A stretch of DNA of 64,000 nt from Shewanella psychrophila. Lineage in GTDB: Bacteria > Pseudomonadota > Gammaproteobacteria > Enterobacterales > Shewanellaceae. Shown here in pieces: positions 18,152 through 27,435 of this stretch (positions are counted from its first letter, which is position 1; every line of letters starts with the position of its first letter). The translations under genes and the position numbers were made by a program. The stretch is taken from contig NZ_CP014782.1 of the NCBI RefSeq assembly GCF_002005305.1, positions 496,001 to 560,000 on the forward strand. Direction: 5' to 3'. The notes under the pieces are model-generated. The model had not been told where the DNA came from and did not search any database. It saw nothing but the letters and a program-made list of their open reading frames with translations.

Positions 18152-18670
18152 ATGCTTGGTAAAAGTATTATCGTTATGGGTGTTTGTGGTTGCGGAAAAA
18201 GCACTGTGGGAAGTCAGATTGCTGAGATGATAGCTGCAAAGTTTATCGATGGTGACGATCTGCATCCTAAGAAAAATATCATCAAGATGGCGAAGGGTGA
18301 GCCGTTAAATGATCAGGATAGAGGCCCTTGGCTGGAAAGGATAAGAGATGCTGCATACAGCATAGAAACTAAGAACGAAGTCGGGATTATCGTCTGCTCT
18401 GCGCTGAAGAAAAATTATCGCGATATCATTCGTGATGGCAATCAAAATGTCTATTTTGTGCATTTACACGGTGATATGGCGTTGATCTTAGATAGAATGC
18501 GTCAGCGAAAGGGCCATTTTATGAAAGAGAGCATGGTCACCAGTCAGTTCAATACCTTAGAAGATCCACAATTGGAATCAAAAGTGATGGTAGTGAATAT
18601 TGATGGTTCTCAAGAAGAGGTCATCAGTCGTGCTATGGCTGCATTAAATACAGCAGGCCTATTACTTTAG
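18152..18670 (+). CDS. gntK: Gluconokinase
   Basis: The start is the ATG giving MLGKSIIV, preceded by AGAGGAAG; an upstream in-frame start adds ten residues without support. The 172-residue cytoplasmic kinase phosphorylates gluconate to 6-phosphogluconate. The P-loop is GVCGCGKST, followed by FIDGDDLHPKKN, PLNDQDRGPWL and CSALKKNYRD, all typical of GntK. It shares the operator with gntT. No edd/eda or gnd genes are in the window, so downstream metabolism is encoded elsewhere. Confidence 0.93.
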   Translation: MLGKSIIVMGVCGCGKSTVGSQIAEMIAAKFIDGDDLHPKKNIIKMAKGEPLNDQDRGPWLERIRDAAYSIETKNEVGIIVCSALKKNYRDIIRDGNQNVYFVHLHGDMALILDRMRQRKGHFMKESMVTSQFNTLEDPQLESKVMVVNIDGSQEEVISRAMAALNTAGLLL

Positions 18671-18671
18671 C

Positions 18672-19526
18672 TTAAGTGCTTACTTGAGGAGGGCCTATAA
18701 TCAAGCAATCGGTTCGTAAATGATGTAGGACTTTTTCTGCGGTATTGCCCAACAAAAAACCGCTCACGCCTTCGCGGCCAATTGTCCCCATAACCACTAA
18801 ATCAGAGTGTAGTTCATTCGCAACATGTGGAATGGTTCTAACGGGGGGACCAGCTATAATATGACTAGTCACTGAATCCAACTCAAACTGATTTAATAAA
18901 CTGTTCATTTTTTGTTGAACAGCGGCGGCATTGTCTTGCTTGACAGTATATTTATCTACGATACCAAGCTCTAATAATGAGTTAGCAACAGGGATACTGT
19001 ACATGGCATGTAGCTCTGTATGGGTCACTTGCGACCAAACTTTTCCCCAATTCAGCGTTAGGCTGTTAAGTTCTTGGTGCATTATTTTGTTTTCAGACAA
19101 ATCGACAGTTAGCAAAATATTGGCTTTACTTTTCCACTTTACATGAGAAGCGATGAGTATTGGGCAAGGTAGGTGTCGAATTAACTGCCAGTCGCATGGG
19201 GTATGAAACAATGATTCACTTCGGTGTCCAGTTTTGATAACAAGATCGACAGAAGTCTGTTGGCAACGATTAACGACCCAGTCGGCAATGTTATCACTAT
19301 AAATGACTTGGCTAGTGATTTCTGAAGCATCATCAAAAACCTTATCCACTGTAGAATTGAGTGAGTCTTTAAGCTGTTCTATAGAAGTATCTAATTGGTC
19401 TGTGCTGTGAAGAAACTTAATGACCTCCACCGAAGCATCAAAGGGGTGAATAATATCTCGAGCTTTCTCTAGGGGAAGTAAATCATCACTTTTGATATTT
19501 GTTATCACCAAAACGTGCTTTTTCAT
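18672..19526 (-). CDS. Tandem-domain universal stress protein
   Basis: This 284-residue protein has two Usp domains, roughly residues 1-140 and 145-284. The second carries the ATP-binding pattern G-x2-G-x9-G-N in GTIGREGVSGFLLGN; the first is degenerate. The layout resembles UspE. It converges on gntK with one base between stop codons and is divergent from the Mrp operon, so its promoter shares the 337-base spacer with mrpE. A link to ion or pH stress is suggested only by position. Confidence 0.85.
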   Translation of the reverse strand: MKKHVLVITNIKSDDLLPLEKARDIIHPFDASVEVIKFLHSTDQLDTSIEQLKDSLNSTVDKVFDDASEITSQVIYSDNIADWVVNRCQQTSVDLVIKTGHRSESLFHTPCDWQLIRHLPCPILIASHVKWKSKANILLTVDLSENKIMHQELNSLTLNWGKVWSQVTHTELHAMYSIPVANSLLELGIVDKYTVKQDNAAAVQQKMNSLLNQFELDSVTSHIIAGPPVRTIPHVANELHSDLVVMGTIGREGVSGFLLGNTAEKVLHHLRTDCLIIGPPQVST

Positions 19527-19863
19527 GATTCAAACTCCTCTTTCACCCATATTCTTTGATTGCTATTAAAAATCTAAGTCATAAAACGCAAGTGGCTGTT
19601 TATACGTTAAGTCAAGAAACTCTTTAAACGACAGAGCGTTTAGTCATAAATATAAGTTTGAAAATCAGAGAGCCATCCGGATTATCAGCTAGTATTAATG
19701 TAATTAAAGAACATGGCTTTGGGGTTGTCAATTGCATCTAAATGTCCCCTCAATATGATTTAGGTGAGAATAGCAGGGATTCTACAAGCTATTGTAAACG
19801 ACTTTACTGGCGCTAATTAGCGTAGAAAGGTGACATTAATAAGTTTTAGTACAGGCTGTTCTT
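19527..19863. other. Divergent promoter region between usp and mrp operon
   Basis: The 337 bases are AT-rich and should contain promoters in both directions. A short palindrome GCTAATTAGC occurs about 50 bases before mrpE. I see no coding frame and no clear sigma-70 pair. Confidence 0.45.
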
Positions 19864-20340
19864 ATGAGACATACACTCAGTTTATTTCTGACGTTAACTG
19901 CTTTTTGGGGGTTAATGTCGGGTCACAGTTCTATTTTAATGCTGCTTCTTGGAGCAGTGTCTATTACTTGTGTTCTATATATAGCACACAGAATGGATGT
20001 GGTTGACCATGAGTCTCAGCCAATACATCTTTCACTTAAGATCTTTGGCTATTTTTTATGGCTTTTCAAAGAGTTGGTTATAGCTAATATTACTGTAGTC
20101 AAAAGTATCTGGTTAGGGAACGCTTCAATTTCACCTGTTTTAGCAACAATTAAATCGAGCCAAGTCACTGATGTTGGAAAAGTAATTTATGCAAACTCCA
20201 TTACCATGACTCCAGGAACAGTGACAGTCGATTTAGTTGGCGATTGTCTTATTGTTCATGCTTTATTTCAACGCAATGTGGAAGTGTTAAACACCGGTGA
20301 AATGGATCGACGAGTTTGCCATTTGGAAAGCAAATGTTAA
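19864..20340 (+). CDS. mrpE: Mrp-type antiporter subunit E
   Basis: This 158-residue membrane protein is the first gene of a nine-gene antiporter operon. It has N-terminal hydrophobic helices followed by the family motif NSITMTPGTVTVDL and a small cytoplasmic domain, as in MrpE/MnhE/MbhA. In Mrp complexes this subunit contributes to assembly of the multi-subunit cation/proton exchanger. The next gene overlaps its stop codon, so translation is probably coupled. Confidence 0.9.
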   Translation: MRHTLSLFLTLTAFWGLMSGHSSILMLLLGAVSITCVLYIAHRMDVVDHESQPIHLSLKIFGYFLWLFKELVIANITVVKSIWLGNASISPVLATIKSSQVTDVGKVIYANSITMTPGTVTVDLVGDCLIVHALFQRNVEVLNTGEMDRRVCHLESKC

Positions 20341-20633
20341 TTGCGGCTACACTTGCCATTCTTGTCGTTATGATTTTAGCGATCATTCGAGCGATTTTAG
20401 GGCCAACACTTTATGACCGAATTCTGGCTGTCAATATGTTCGGCACCAAAACGGTACTCCTACTGTCTTTACTCGGTTTTGTAATGGGGCGTCCAGAATT
20501 TCTCGATATTGCAATAGTGTATGTCCTGATTAATTTTATCAGCGTAATAGCAATATTACGTTATTCAGATAGCTTTAAGTTGAAAGATTTTGACATCAAG
20601 CCTTCAGATAAAGGAGGCAAAAATGACGTTTGA
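20334..20633 (+). CDS. mrpF: Mrp-type antiporter subunit F
   Basis: The start giving MLIAATLA overlaps the last codons of mrpE and has GGAAAG just upstream. The 99-residue product has three membrane helices and the MrpF/MnhF motif RAILGPTLYDRILAVN. MrpF is an integral subunit of the antiporter. The C-terminal tail is short and Lys/Asp-rich. Confidence 0.9.
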   Translation: MLIAATLAILVVMILAIIRAILGPTLYDRILAVNMFGTKTVLLLSLLGFVMGRPEFLDIAIVYVLINFISVIAILRYSDSFKLKDFDIKPSDKGGKNDV

Positions 20634-20997
20634 TGCGATGACTATCTTTAGCTTTATCAGTGCTATTTTTTTATTTATTGGGAGTTTTTTATGTATATCA
20701 GGGGGCGTTGGCATTCTAAGGTTTCCTGACTTTTATACTCGAATACATGCGGTTGGAGTCACAGATACACTTGCTGCCGCGATGATTTTACTAGGTTTAA
20801 TATTGCAGAGCCCAAACAGTTTAGTTTTGATAAAACTGCTGATTATTCTTGTGGTGACCTTATTTATAAACCCGACAGCAAGCCATGCATTAGCCAAAAC
20901 TGCGATTCATAATGGCCTAATGCCTATGGTTATTAAACATGATCACGACAAGATGATAATTGCTAAAAAGGAGGGTAAGTCATCGAATCGGTCATAA
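20623..20997 (+). CDS. mrpG: Mrp-type antiporter subunit G
   Basis: The ATG at 20623 has AAGGAGG five bases upstream. The 124-residue product has three membrane helices and the MrpG/MnhG/MbhC signature GILRFPDFYTRIHAVGVTDT. The gene overlaps the end of mrpF by 11 bases. Its own 3' end contains the ribosome-binding site for the B-like gene. Confidence 0.92.
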   Translation: MTFDAMTIFSFISAIFLFIGSFLCISGGVGILRFPDFYTRIHAVGVTDTLAAAMILLGLILQSPNSLVLIKLLIILVVTLFINPTASHALAKTAIHNGLMPMVIKHDHDKMIIAKKEGKSSNRS

Positions 20998-21008
20998 ACT
21001 TCGTTTTA

Positions 21009-21986
21009 TTGGCATTACTTGTTGTTATTGCAATCGAGGTAGCGCGCCTGAAAGATCTGTTTGCTGTAGTCATGTTAACAGGGATATATGGTCTAGTCTC
21101 TGCGAGTTTTTTTGTCGTGATGGATGCAGTCGATGTGGCATTTACAGAGGCATCTGTCGGCGCAGGGATCTCCACATTATTGATGTTAGTGGTGATTAGT
21201 TTGACCCAGCGCTCTGAGCATCCCGTTCGCAATAGACCATTTGGGGCATTACTTGTGGTTATGCTCACAGGCGGTATGTTGATTTACGGCACTCTAGATA
21301 TGCCTTATATGGGGGCGGGAGATGCGCCCATTCATATTCACATTGCGCCAAGATATCTTAACGATTCGATGCAAGAAGTCGGTGTTGTTAATGTGGTCAC
21401 AGCGGTGCTCGCAAGTTATAGAGCGTTTGATACTTTTGGCGAATTGGTTGTTATTTTTACTGCTGGTGTGGGGGTATCAGCTCTGTTGATGACTGTTGGT
21501 GGTCGAGGCGAGAAGAAACCAATGGTTGCAATAAATGACTCGATGCATAAACAACAACTCATTTTACGTATTGTAAGCAAAATGATGCTCCCATTTATCA
21601 TGTTATTTGCACTGTATGTACAGTTTCATGGAGATTATGGTCCTGGAGGTGGATTTCAGGCCGGGGTGATTTTTGCTGCGGCTATTATTTTATATACCTT
21701 GCTATTCGGTTTAACGAGTGCACGTCGTGTCATAAATCAAACCGTGAGCCAATTAGTTGCTGCTTTTGGGGTTCTATTATATGGCAGTGTTGGACTTGTA
21801 TCTTTATTAAATGGAGGGAACTTCCTTGATTACAATGTGTTAGCTTCCAATCCAATTAGTGGTCAACATTTGGGTATTTTATTTATTGAGCTGGGAGTTG
21901 GTATTACTGTTGCGTCAGTCATGATCACCATCTTTTTCAACTTTGCAGGCAGAAAAGAACTTCAAAAAAGTACTTCAGAAAAATAA
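21009..21986 (+). CDS. mrpB: Fused MrpA-C-terminal (DUF4040)/MrpB-like subunit
   Basis: The first part (about residues 1-85) is a DUF4040-like segment (KDLFAVVMLTGIYGLVSAS, DVAFTEASVGAG) equivalent to the C-terminal part of MrpA or MbhD. The last part (about 180-310) is an MnhB domain with FHGDYGPGGGFQAGVIFAAA. The only conventional in-frame start is this TTG, which cuts the first membrane helix and lies 35 bases from the strong ribosome-binding site. Translation more likely begins at an ATC at 20982, seven bases after AAGGAGG, adding nine residues. No long MrpA gene exists in the operon. Confidence 0.85.
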   Translation: MALLVVIAIEVARLKDLFAVVMLTGIYGLVSASFFVVMDAVDVAFTEASVGAGISTLLMLVVISLTQRSEHPVRNRPFGALLVVMLTGGMLIYGTLDMPYMGAGDAPIHIHIAPRYLNDSMQEVGVVNVVTAVLASYRAFDTFGELVVIFTAGVGVSALLMTVGGRGEKKPMVAINDSMHKQQLILRIVSKMMLPFIMLFALYVQFHGDYGPGGGFQAGVIFAAAIILYTLLFGLTSARRVINQTVSQLVAAFGVLLYGSVGLVSLLNGGNFLDYNVLASNPISGQHLGILFIELGVGITVASVMITIFFNFAGRKELQKSTSEK

Positions 21987-22026
21987 GGATACTTAAGCTT
22001 CAAACAAAGGTAAGAGGGGGAGTGTT

Positions 22027-22419
22027 ATGTTGATGGGTCTATTTAATCATTGGATTGTTGTCGTTTTAATGATGATAGGGCTTTATATCGTCATTGCTCA
22101 CGGCAACTTAATCAAAAAAATTGTCGGTTTAACCATTTTCCAAACCTCAGTTTTTATTTTTTATATAAGTATGGCTAAGGTGGACGGAGGTACCGCCCCG
22201 ATCTTAATGGCTAACGTTAGCCAATACGCTAACCCGCTTCCTCATGTTTTAATTCTTACAGCGATTGTGGTTGGCATTGCCACTACGGCTCTAGCGCTCG
22301 CTTTGACGATCCGTATTAAAGAAGCTTATAACAGTATCGAAGAAGAAAGTATTCAAGAGCAGAATAAAAAGCAAGCGTCAGAACCAGATGAACTTGACCC
22401 CAGAAGTGACCCATACTGA
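22027..22419 (+). CDS. mrpC: Mrp-type antiporter subunit C (NuoK-like)
   Basis: This 130-residue protein has three membrane helices and the MnhC/NuoK pattern NLIKKIVGLTIFQTSVFIF followed by PLPHVLILTAIVVGIATTALALAL. MrpC is homologous to NuoK of complex I. A GA-rich region (GAGGGGGAG) precedes the ATG. The TGA overlaps the ATG of the next gene by one base. Confidence 0.92.
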   Translation: MLMGLFNHWIVVVLMMIGLYIVIAHGNLIKKIVGLTIFQTSVFIFYISMAKVDGGTAPILMANVSQYANPLPHVLILTAIVVGIATTALALALTIRIKEAYNSIEEESIQEQNKKQASEPDELDPRSDPY

Positions 22420-23909
22420 TGTTAGCACATTTGCCGATTTTGCAAGTGATAGTACCGCTCATAGGAGCGCCTGTGTGCGTGTTATTAAGTCGTGCTCGTT
22501 TAGTATGGTTATTTGCGTTAATAGTGAGTGGTTTATCTTTTATTGTCAGCGCCTTACTTTTACAGCAAGTGCTGATGTCAGGTACCATTATTTATGAACT
22601 GGGAGGCTGGGATGCCCCGTGGGGGATAGAATATCGTATTGACAAGCTAAATGGCTTTTTATTGTTGATCATTTCAGCAATGAGTACGCTAGTTTTATTC
22701 GCGGCTCAAACCAGCATTAACAAAGAAATCCCAGCAGAAAAACATACCCACTTCTATATCTTGTACTTATTATCTCTGACTGGCATGCTGGGCGTTGTTG
22801 TCACTGGTGATGCGTTTAACGTATTTGTTTTTCTTGAGATATCCTCGCTTTCTTCCTATGCACTGATTGCCCTCGGTAAGGATCGACGCGCACTTTGGGC
22901 TGCCTATCAATATTTAATTCTGGGGACGATTGGCGCCACATTTATCCTGATTGGTATAGGTCTTATGTACCAAATGACAGGGACATTAAATATGGCGGAC
23001 CTTGCTGCTCGTTTGCCTGAAGTCGCTCAAACTAAAACGGTATTAACTGCTTTTGCTTTTGTTATTACCGGCGTTTGTTTGAAACTGGCTTTATTCCCAT
23101 TGCATCTTTGGCTACCAAACGCTTATACCTATGCACCGTCTATAGTGACGGCTTTCTTAGCCGCTACTGCTACAAAAGTTGCGTTCTATTTATTGATCCG
23201 TTTTACCTATTCGGTGTTTGGTGTCTCTTTTTCTTTTACTACGTTACCGCTGCAATTTCTATTTATGACACTGGGGCTGCTGGGGATTTTTGTAGGCTCA
23301 ATAGCCGCTATTTTTCAGACTAATGTTAAACAAATCTTTGCTTATTCGAGTATTGCTCAAATTGGTTATATGGTAATCGGCTTCAGTATCAGTAGCGTTA
23401 CAGGTCTAACTGCCGCGTTATTGCATATATTTAATCACGCATTAATGAAAGGTGCGCTTTTTTTAGCCTTAGGCGCAGTGGTGTACCGTATTGGTAGTGT
23501 GCAAATTAACCAGTTTCAAGGGCTAGGGCAGCAAATGCCACTCACTATGGCTGCGATACTTGTTGCTGGTTTAAGTTTAATAGGCATGCCGTTGACGGTT
23601 GGATTTGTGAGTAAATGGTATTTACTTAGTGCGCTAATAGAAAAAGGGTGGTGGCCAGTTGCTGTGCTTATTTTGATTGGGTCATTGTTGACGCTTGTTT
23701 ATGTATGGAAAATAATTGAAGCAGCATATTTTAAGCCATCCCTTTCTACAAATAGTACAGTGAATGAAGCGCCTTTGGCTTTTTTGATCCCTATCTGGTT
23801 ATTAGTCATAGCGAATATCTATTTCGGTATCGATACACGTTTAAGCGTCGAGGTTGCACATTCAGCCTCTGAAAGTCTGCTTCAAGCTCAGGGGCTGGTG
23901 ATACCATGA
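22419..23909 (+). CDS. mrpD: Mrp-type antiporter subunit D, first copy (NuoN/M-like)
   Basis: This 496-residue protein has about 14 helices and the proton-translocating antiporter fold. The helix-5 glutamate is in FVFLEISSLSSYALIA. The central Lys regions are GVCLKLALFPLHLWLP and ATATKVAFYLL, and a late helix has KQIFAYSSIAQIGY. It is the closest match to canonical MrpD among the three copies, judging by motifs. It overlaps both neighbours by 1-4 bases. Confidence 0.9.
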   Translation: MLAHLPILQVIVPLIGAPVCVLLSRARLVWLFALIVSGLSFIVSALLLQQVLMSGTIIYELGGWDAPWGIEYRIDKLNGFLLLIISAMSTLVLFAAQTSINKEIPAEKHTHFYILYLLSLTGMLGVVVTGDAFNVFVFLEISSLSSYALIALGKDRRALWAAYQYLILGTIGATFILIGIGLMYQMTGTLNMADLAARLPEVAQTKTVLTAFAFVITGVCLKLALFPLHLWLPNAYTYAPSIVTAFLAATATKVAFYLLIRFTYSVFGVSFSFTTLPLQFLFMTLGLLGIFVGSIAAIFQTNVKQIFAYSSIAQIGYMVIGFSISSVTGLTAALLHIFNHALMKGALFLALGAVVYRIGSVQINQFQGLGQQMPLTMAAILVAGLSLIGMPLTVGFVSKWYLLSALIEKGWWPVAVLILIGSLLTLVYVWKIIEAAYFKPSLSTNSTVNEAPLAFLIPIWLLVIANIYFGIDTRLSVEVAHSASESLLQAQGLVIP

Positions 23910-25399
23910 GTCTGTCTTTGGAGACGATGCTGCAACTGTGCATTGTATTACCCCTGCTCGCCACAATACCAATAGCCCTAACTGGCCATAAGCCTAACCT
24001 GCGTGAGGCAGTTTCTATTGCTATGGGGTTAGTTGTTCTTTATTGCGTCATTAAGTTATATCAGGGCATTATTAAGGGCGAGATAATCAACGTTTTTTGG
24101 TGGGAGTTGATGCCTGGTCTAACACTCAGTTTCTCAATAGAACCACTGGGGATATTATTTGCACTGCTCACCAGCTTCCTGTGGATAATTACAACCATTT
24201 ATTCCATTGGCTATATGCGGGGTCACCATGAGAAAAATCAAACCCGATTCTATAGTTATTTTTCTGTCGCTATTGGGACGGTAATGGGAGTAGCCTTTGC
24301 TGCCAACTTATTCACTCTGTTTATTTTCTATGAATTGTTAACTTTATCAACTTATCCATTAGTGTCACATTCGGGGACTGAGAATGCGAAAAAAGCAGGG
24401 AGGATCTATTTGGGGCTTTTGTTAAGCACCTCAATAGTCTTTTTTTTATTGGCAATTGTCTGTACCTGGCTGGTGGCTGGAACGCTCGATTTTACTCATG
24501 GTGGGGTCTTTGACCCTAGTGTCAATAAGCTGCTAGCGGGTGGGGTGTTAGTGCTATTTATATTTGGAATAGGCAAAGCCGCAATCATGCCTTTTCATCT
24601 ATGGCTACCAGCAGCTATGGTTGCACCAACACCTGTGAGTGCATTACTTCATGCCGTTGCTGTCGTCAAAGCCGGTGTATTTGCAGTATTGAAAGTCTGT
24701 GTGCTCATTTTTGGCTTGGACTTGTTAGCTATTTTGCCCTCAACTCAGTTTCTACTTTACATTGTGGGTGTTACCGTTTTTATCGCCTCTATCATCGCAA
24801 TGCGTCAAGATAACTTAAAAGCAAGATTGGCATATTCAACGATCAGTCAATTGGGCTATGTCACTATCGGGGCGCTGATAGCGACATCATCAGGGGTGGT
24901 TGGTAGTGCCATGCATATTGTTATGCATGCCTTTGGCAAAATCACGCTATTTTTCTGCGCAGGCGCAATACTAGTCACGACACAAAAATCAAATGTCAGT
25001 GAAATGCACGGCCTTGGAAAACAGATGCCACTCACTATGGCAGCTTTTTTTATTGCCAGTCTTAGTATCATTGGTGTACCACCTACTGGCGGAAGTTGGA
25101 GCAAGTGGTACTTGCTGCTGGGGGCGGTGGAATCTGAGCAGTTTATTTTAATGCTGGTATTGTTGCTGAGCTCTTTGATGAATATCGCCTATCTATTACC
25201 TATACCTTTTAACGCTTTTTTCTCTCACTCTTTATCTCATCAGCAGCTTGATTCACGTAACACGTTAAGTACTTTTCAATTAAAAGAAGCGCCGCCAGCT
25301 GCACTTATCGCTATAGGTATAACTACAGTTGGTTGTTTATTGTTGTTTATTTATCCGCAACCTATATTCGACTTGGCAAGGTCCATTTTGGAGCCCTAA
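23906..25399 (+). CDS. Second MrpD-like antiporter subunit
   Basis: This 497-residue protein is a paralogue of the previous gene, with 14 or so helices. The conserved glutamate is in FIFYELLTLSTYPLVS. The conserved Lys/His regions are GKAAIMPFHLWLPAA and LLHAVAVVKAG, and a late ARLAYSTISQLGY motif is present. It overlaps its upstream neighbour by four bases (ATGA), so translation is coupled. In complexes of this family, extra D-like subunits give extra proton pathways. Whether all three copies sit in one complex cannot be told from sequence. Confidence 0.9.
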   Translation: MSLSLETMLQLCIVLPLLATIPIALTGHKPNLREAVSIAMGLVVLYCVIKLYQGIIKGEIINVFWWELMPGLTLSFSIEPLGILFALLTSFLWIITTIYSIGYMRGHHEKNQTRFYSYFSVAIGTVMGVAFAANLFTLFIFYELLTLSTYPLVSHSGTENAKKAGRIYLGLLLSTSIVFFLLAIVCTWLVAGTLDFTHGGVFDPSVNKLLAGGVLVLFIFGIGKAAIMPFHLWLPAAMVAPTPVSALLHAVAVVKAGVFAVLKVCVLIFGLDLLAILPSTQFLLYIVGVTVFIASIIAMRQDNLKARLAYSTISQLGYVTIGALIATSSGVVGSAMHIVMHAFGKITLFFCAGAILVTTQKSNVSEMHGLGKQMPLTMAAFFIASLSIIGVPPTGGSWSKWYLLLGAVESEQFILMLVLLLSSLMNIAYLLPIPFNAFFSHSLSHQQLDSRNTLSTFQLKEAPPAALIAIGITTVGCLLLFIYPQPIFDLARSILEP

Positions 25400-25409
25400 G
25401 GAGTTGCAG

Positions 25410-25748
25410 GTGGAAAGTAAAAAAAAGCACATCTTTGATGAGGTTAAAAATGTCAAGCGACTATTAAATTGCCTTTATGTTTGTTGTGCGCTGTTGCTGA
25501 TTTTAGATTTTGTTATTCATCGTCATGTGAGTCATCACTGGGAGCGTCTATGGGCTTTTTATCCTATTTATGGTTTCTTGGGATGCGTAGCTCTGGTATT
25601 AGTCGCCAGTTGGATGCGCCGTTTTTTAATGCGTGGGCAAGATTACTATAATGATGAAGGTATTGATTATAAACCAAAAAGTAAGGGAGAGAGGCAAGAC
25701 TTAAGCCAGCACAGGGCAAAAGAGGAGGGGCATGATGTGGATGCTTGA
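25410..25748 (+). CDS. Small two-helix membrane protein of the Mrp operon
   Basis: The start is a GTG (product begins MESKKKHIF) with AAGGAG six bases upstream; a longer frame starts inside the previous gene without support. The 112-residue product has two hydrophobic helices (about residues 22-40 and 55-73) and a charged, soluble C-terminus. I do not recognise a named family. It overlaps the next antiporter gene by 17 bases, which places it inside the transcription unit. It may be an accessory or assembly subunit. Confidence 0.75.
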   Translation: MESKKKHIFDEVKNVKRLLNCLYVCCALLLILDFVIHRHVSHHWERLWAFYPIYGFLGCVALVLVASWMRRFLMRGQDYYNDEGIDYKPKSKGERQDLSQHRAKEEGHDVDA

Positions 25749-27435
25749 AATACCTCCATTTGTACCATTTTTTATTAGTGCATTAATTGCATTAGCAACG
25801 CGGGGTTTTTTGCGTGCTGTGATAATGACCATTATCCCGGTCATTAGTATGCTGCAACTATGGACAGTGCCTGAAGGTATCCATCTTCAATTTACCTTTC
25901 TGAGCTTTGAACTGCTCCCTTATCGAGTGGATAAATTGAGCCTGATGTTTGGTTATATTTTTCATATCGCAGCCTTTATCGCCATTATATATTCTCTGCA
26001 TGTACGAGACACTAGTCAACAAGTCGCCGCTATGATGTATGCCGGTAGCGGTTTGGGCGCTGTTTTTGCTGGTGACTTGATCACCTTATTTGTTTTTTGG
26101 GAGTTGCTAGCCTTTACTTCGGTGTTTCTTATTTTGGCACGTAGAACGCGACGATCTTATGCAGCCGCCATGCGTTATTTAATCATTCAGGTCTTGTCTG
26201 GCGTACTTCTGTTAATTGGTGCCGTCTTTTATTTTGCTGACAATGCAACGCTTGAGTTTACTTATCTTGGCTTGGATGGTATTGCTGGCTGGCTAATATT
26301 TATCGCCTTTGGGATTAAATGTGCTTTTCCTTTGGCACACAATTGGCTTACCGATGCCTATCCCGAAGCAACAGTGACTGGTACTGTTTTTCTTAGCGCT
26401 TTTACCACAAAAGTTGCAGTGTACGCATTGGCTAGAGGCTACCCAGGGACTGAGTTATTGGTCTATATCGGTGCGGTTATGACCTGTTTTCCTATTTTCT
26501 TTGCTGTAATTGAAAATGACTTACGCCGAGTATTAGCCTATAGCCTGATCAACCAGTTAGGTTTTATGGTGGTCGGAATTGGTATTGGTACGGCGTTGGC
26601 TATCAACGGCGCCGTCTCACATGCATTCAATGATGTTATTTTTAAAGGCCTTTTATTTATGTCTATGGGAGCGGTATTGCATAAGACTGGTCGCATTAAT
26701 GGCTCAGAGCTAGGTGGGCTTTATAAATCTATGCCCAAAACCACAGTATTATGCATGGTCGGTGCAGCATCTATCTCGGCATTTCCACTTTTTAACGGTT
26801 TTGTGAGCAAGTCAATGGTGATGTCAGCAGCCTTAGAAAACGGCTATGATTGGATATGGTTAATACTTTTGTTTGCCTCTGCAGGTGTATTTCACCATGC
26901 AGGTATTAAAATCCCCTACTTTGCCTTTTTTGCTCATGACTCTGGCATTCGTACCAGCGACCCTTCCAACAATATGATAATGGCGATGCTGATAGCAGCT
27001 GGCTTGTGTATCGCTATAGGTATTTATCCTGCAGCTTTGTATTCACTATTACCATACGAGACTGGCTATAACCCCTACGATGCCACCCATGTACTGGCAC
27101 AAACTCAATTATTATTTTTTTCTGCATTAGCTTTTGTTTGGCTGAACCTGAGAGGAATTTACCCGCCAGAACGACCCTCTACCAATTTGGATTTCGATTG
27201 GGTTTATCGACGGTTTTTCCCGACGATATTGAGATCAATATTTGCAACTATTTGGAAGATGGACAAAAAATTACGTCAGCGAGTTATCAATAAAATAGAG
27301 AGTAATTTTGTTTTTATGTCAAAAAAATATAGCCTGTTGACTGATTTACTATTAAGGGGCTATCCGCTGGGGAGTATGGTGTTGTGGTTGGTTGTTGTAC
27401 TGAGCTGTTATCTATTTTTGAGTGTTATTTACTAA
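25732..27435 (+). CDS. Third MrpD/NuoL-like antiporter subunit
   Basis: This 567-residue protein again has the antiporter fold: FVFWELLAFTSVFLIL (helix-5 Glu), FGIKCAFPLAHNWLTDAYPE, TTKVAVYALAR and LRRVLAYSLINQLGF. After the core it has a longer C-terminal extension with a basic amphipathic part (about residues 480-530) and a final helix, recalling the lateral-helix region of NuoL. GGAGGGG precedes the ATG; a second ATG one codon later is equally possible. It is the last gene of the operon and no clear terminator follows. Confidence 0.88.
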   Translation: MMWMLEIPPFVPFFISALIALATRGFLRAVIMTIIPVISMLQLWTVPEGIHLQFTFLSFELLPYRVDKLSLMFGYIFHIAAFIAIIYSLHVRDTSQQVAAMMYAGSGLGAVFAGDLITLFVFWELLAFTSVFLILARRTRRSYAAAMRYLIIQVLSGVLLLIGAVFYFADNATLEFTYLGLDGIAGWLIFIAFGIKCAFPLAHNWLTDAYPEATVTGTVFLSAFTTKVAVYALARGYPGTELLVYIGAVMTCFPIFFAVIENDLRRVLAYSLINQLGFMVVGIGIGTALAINGAVSHAFNDVIFKGLLFMSMGAVLHKTGRINGSELGGLYKSMPKTTVLCMVGAASISAFPLFNGFVSKSMVMSAALENGYDWIWLILLFASAGVFHHAGIKIPYFAFFAHDSGIRTSDPSNNMIMAMLIAAGLCIAIGIYPAALYSLLPYETGYNPYDATHVLAQTQLLFFSALAFVWLNLRGIYPPERPSTNLDFDWVYRRFFPTILRSIFATIWKMDKKLRQRVINKIESNFVFMSKKYSLLTDLLLRGYPLGSMVLWLVVVLSCYLFLSVIY

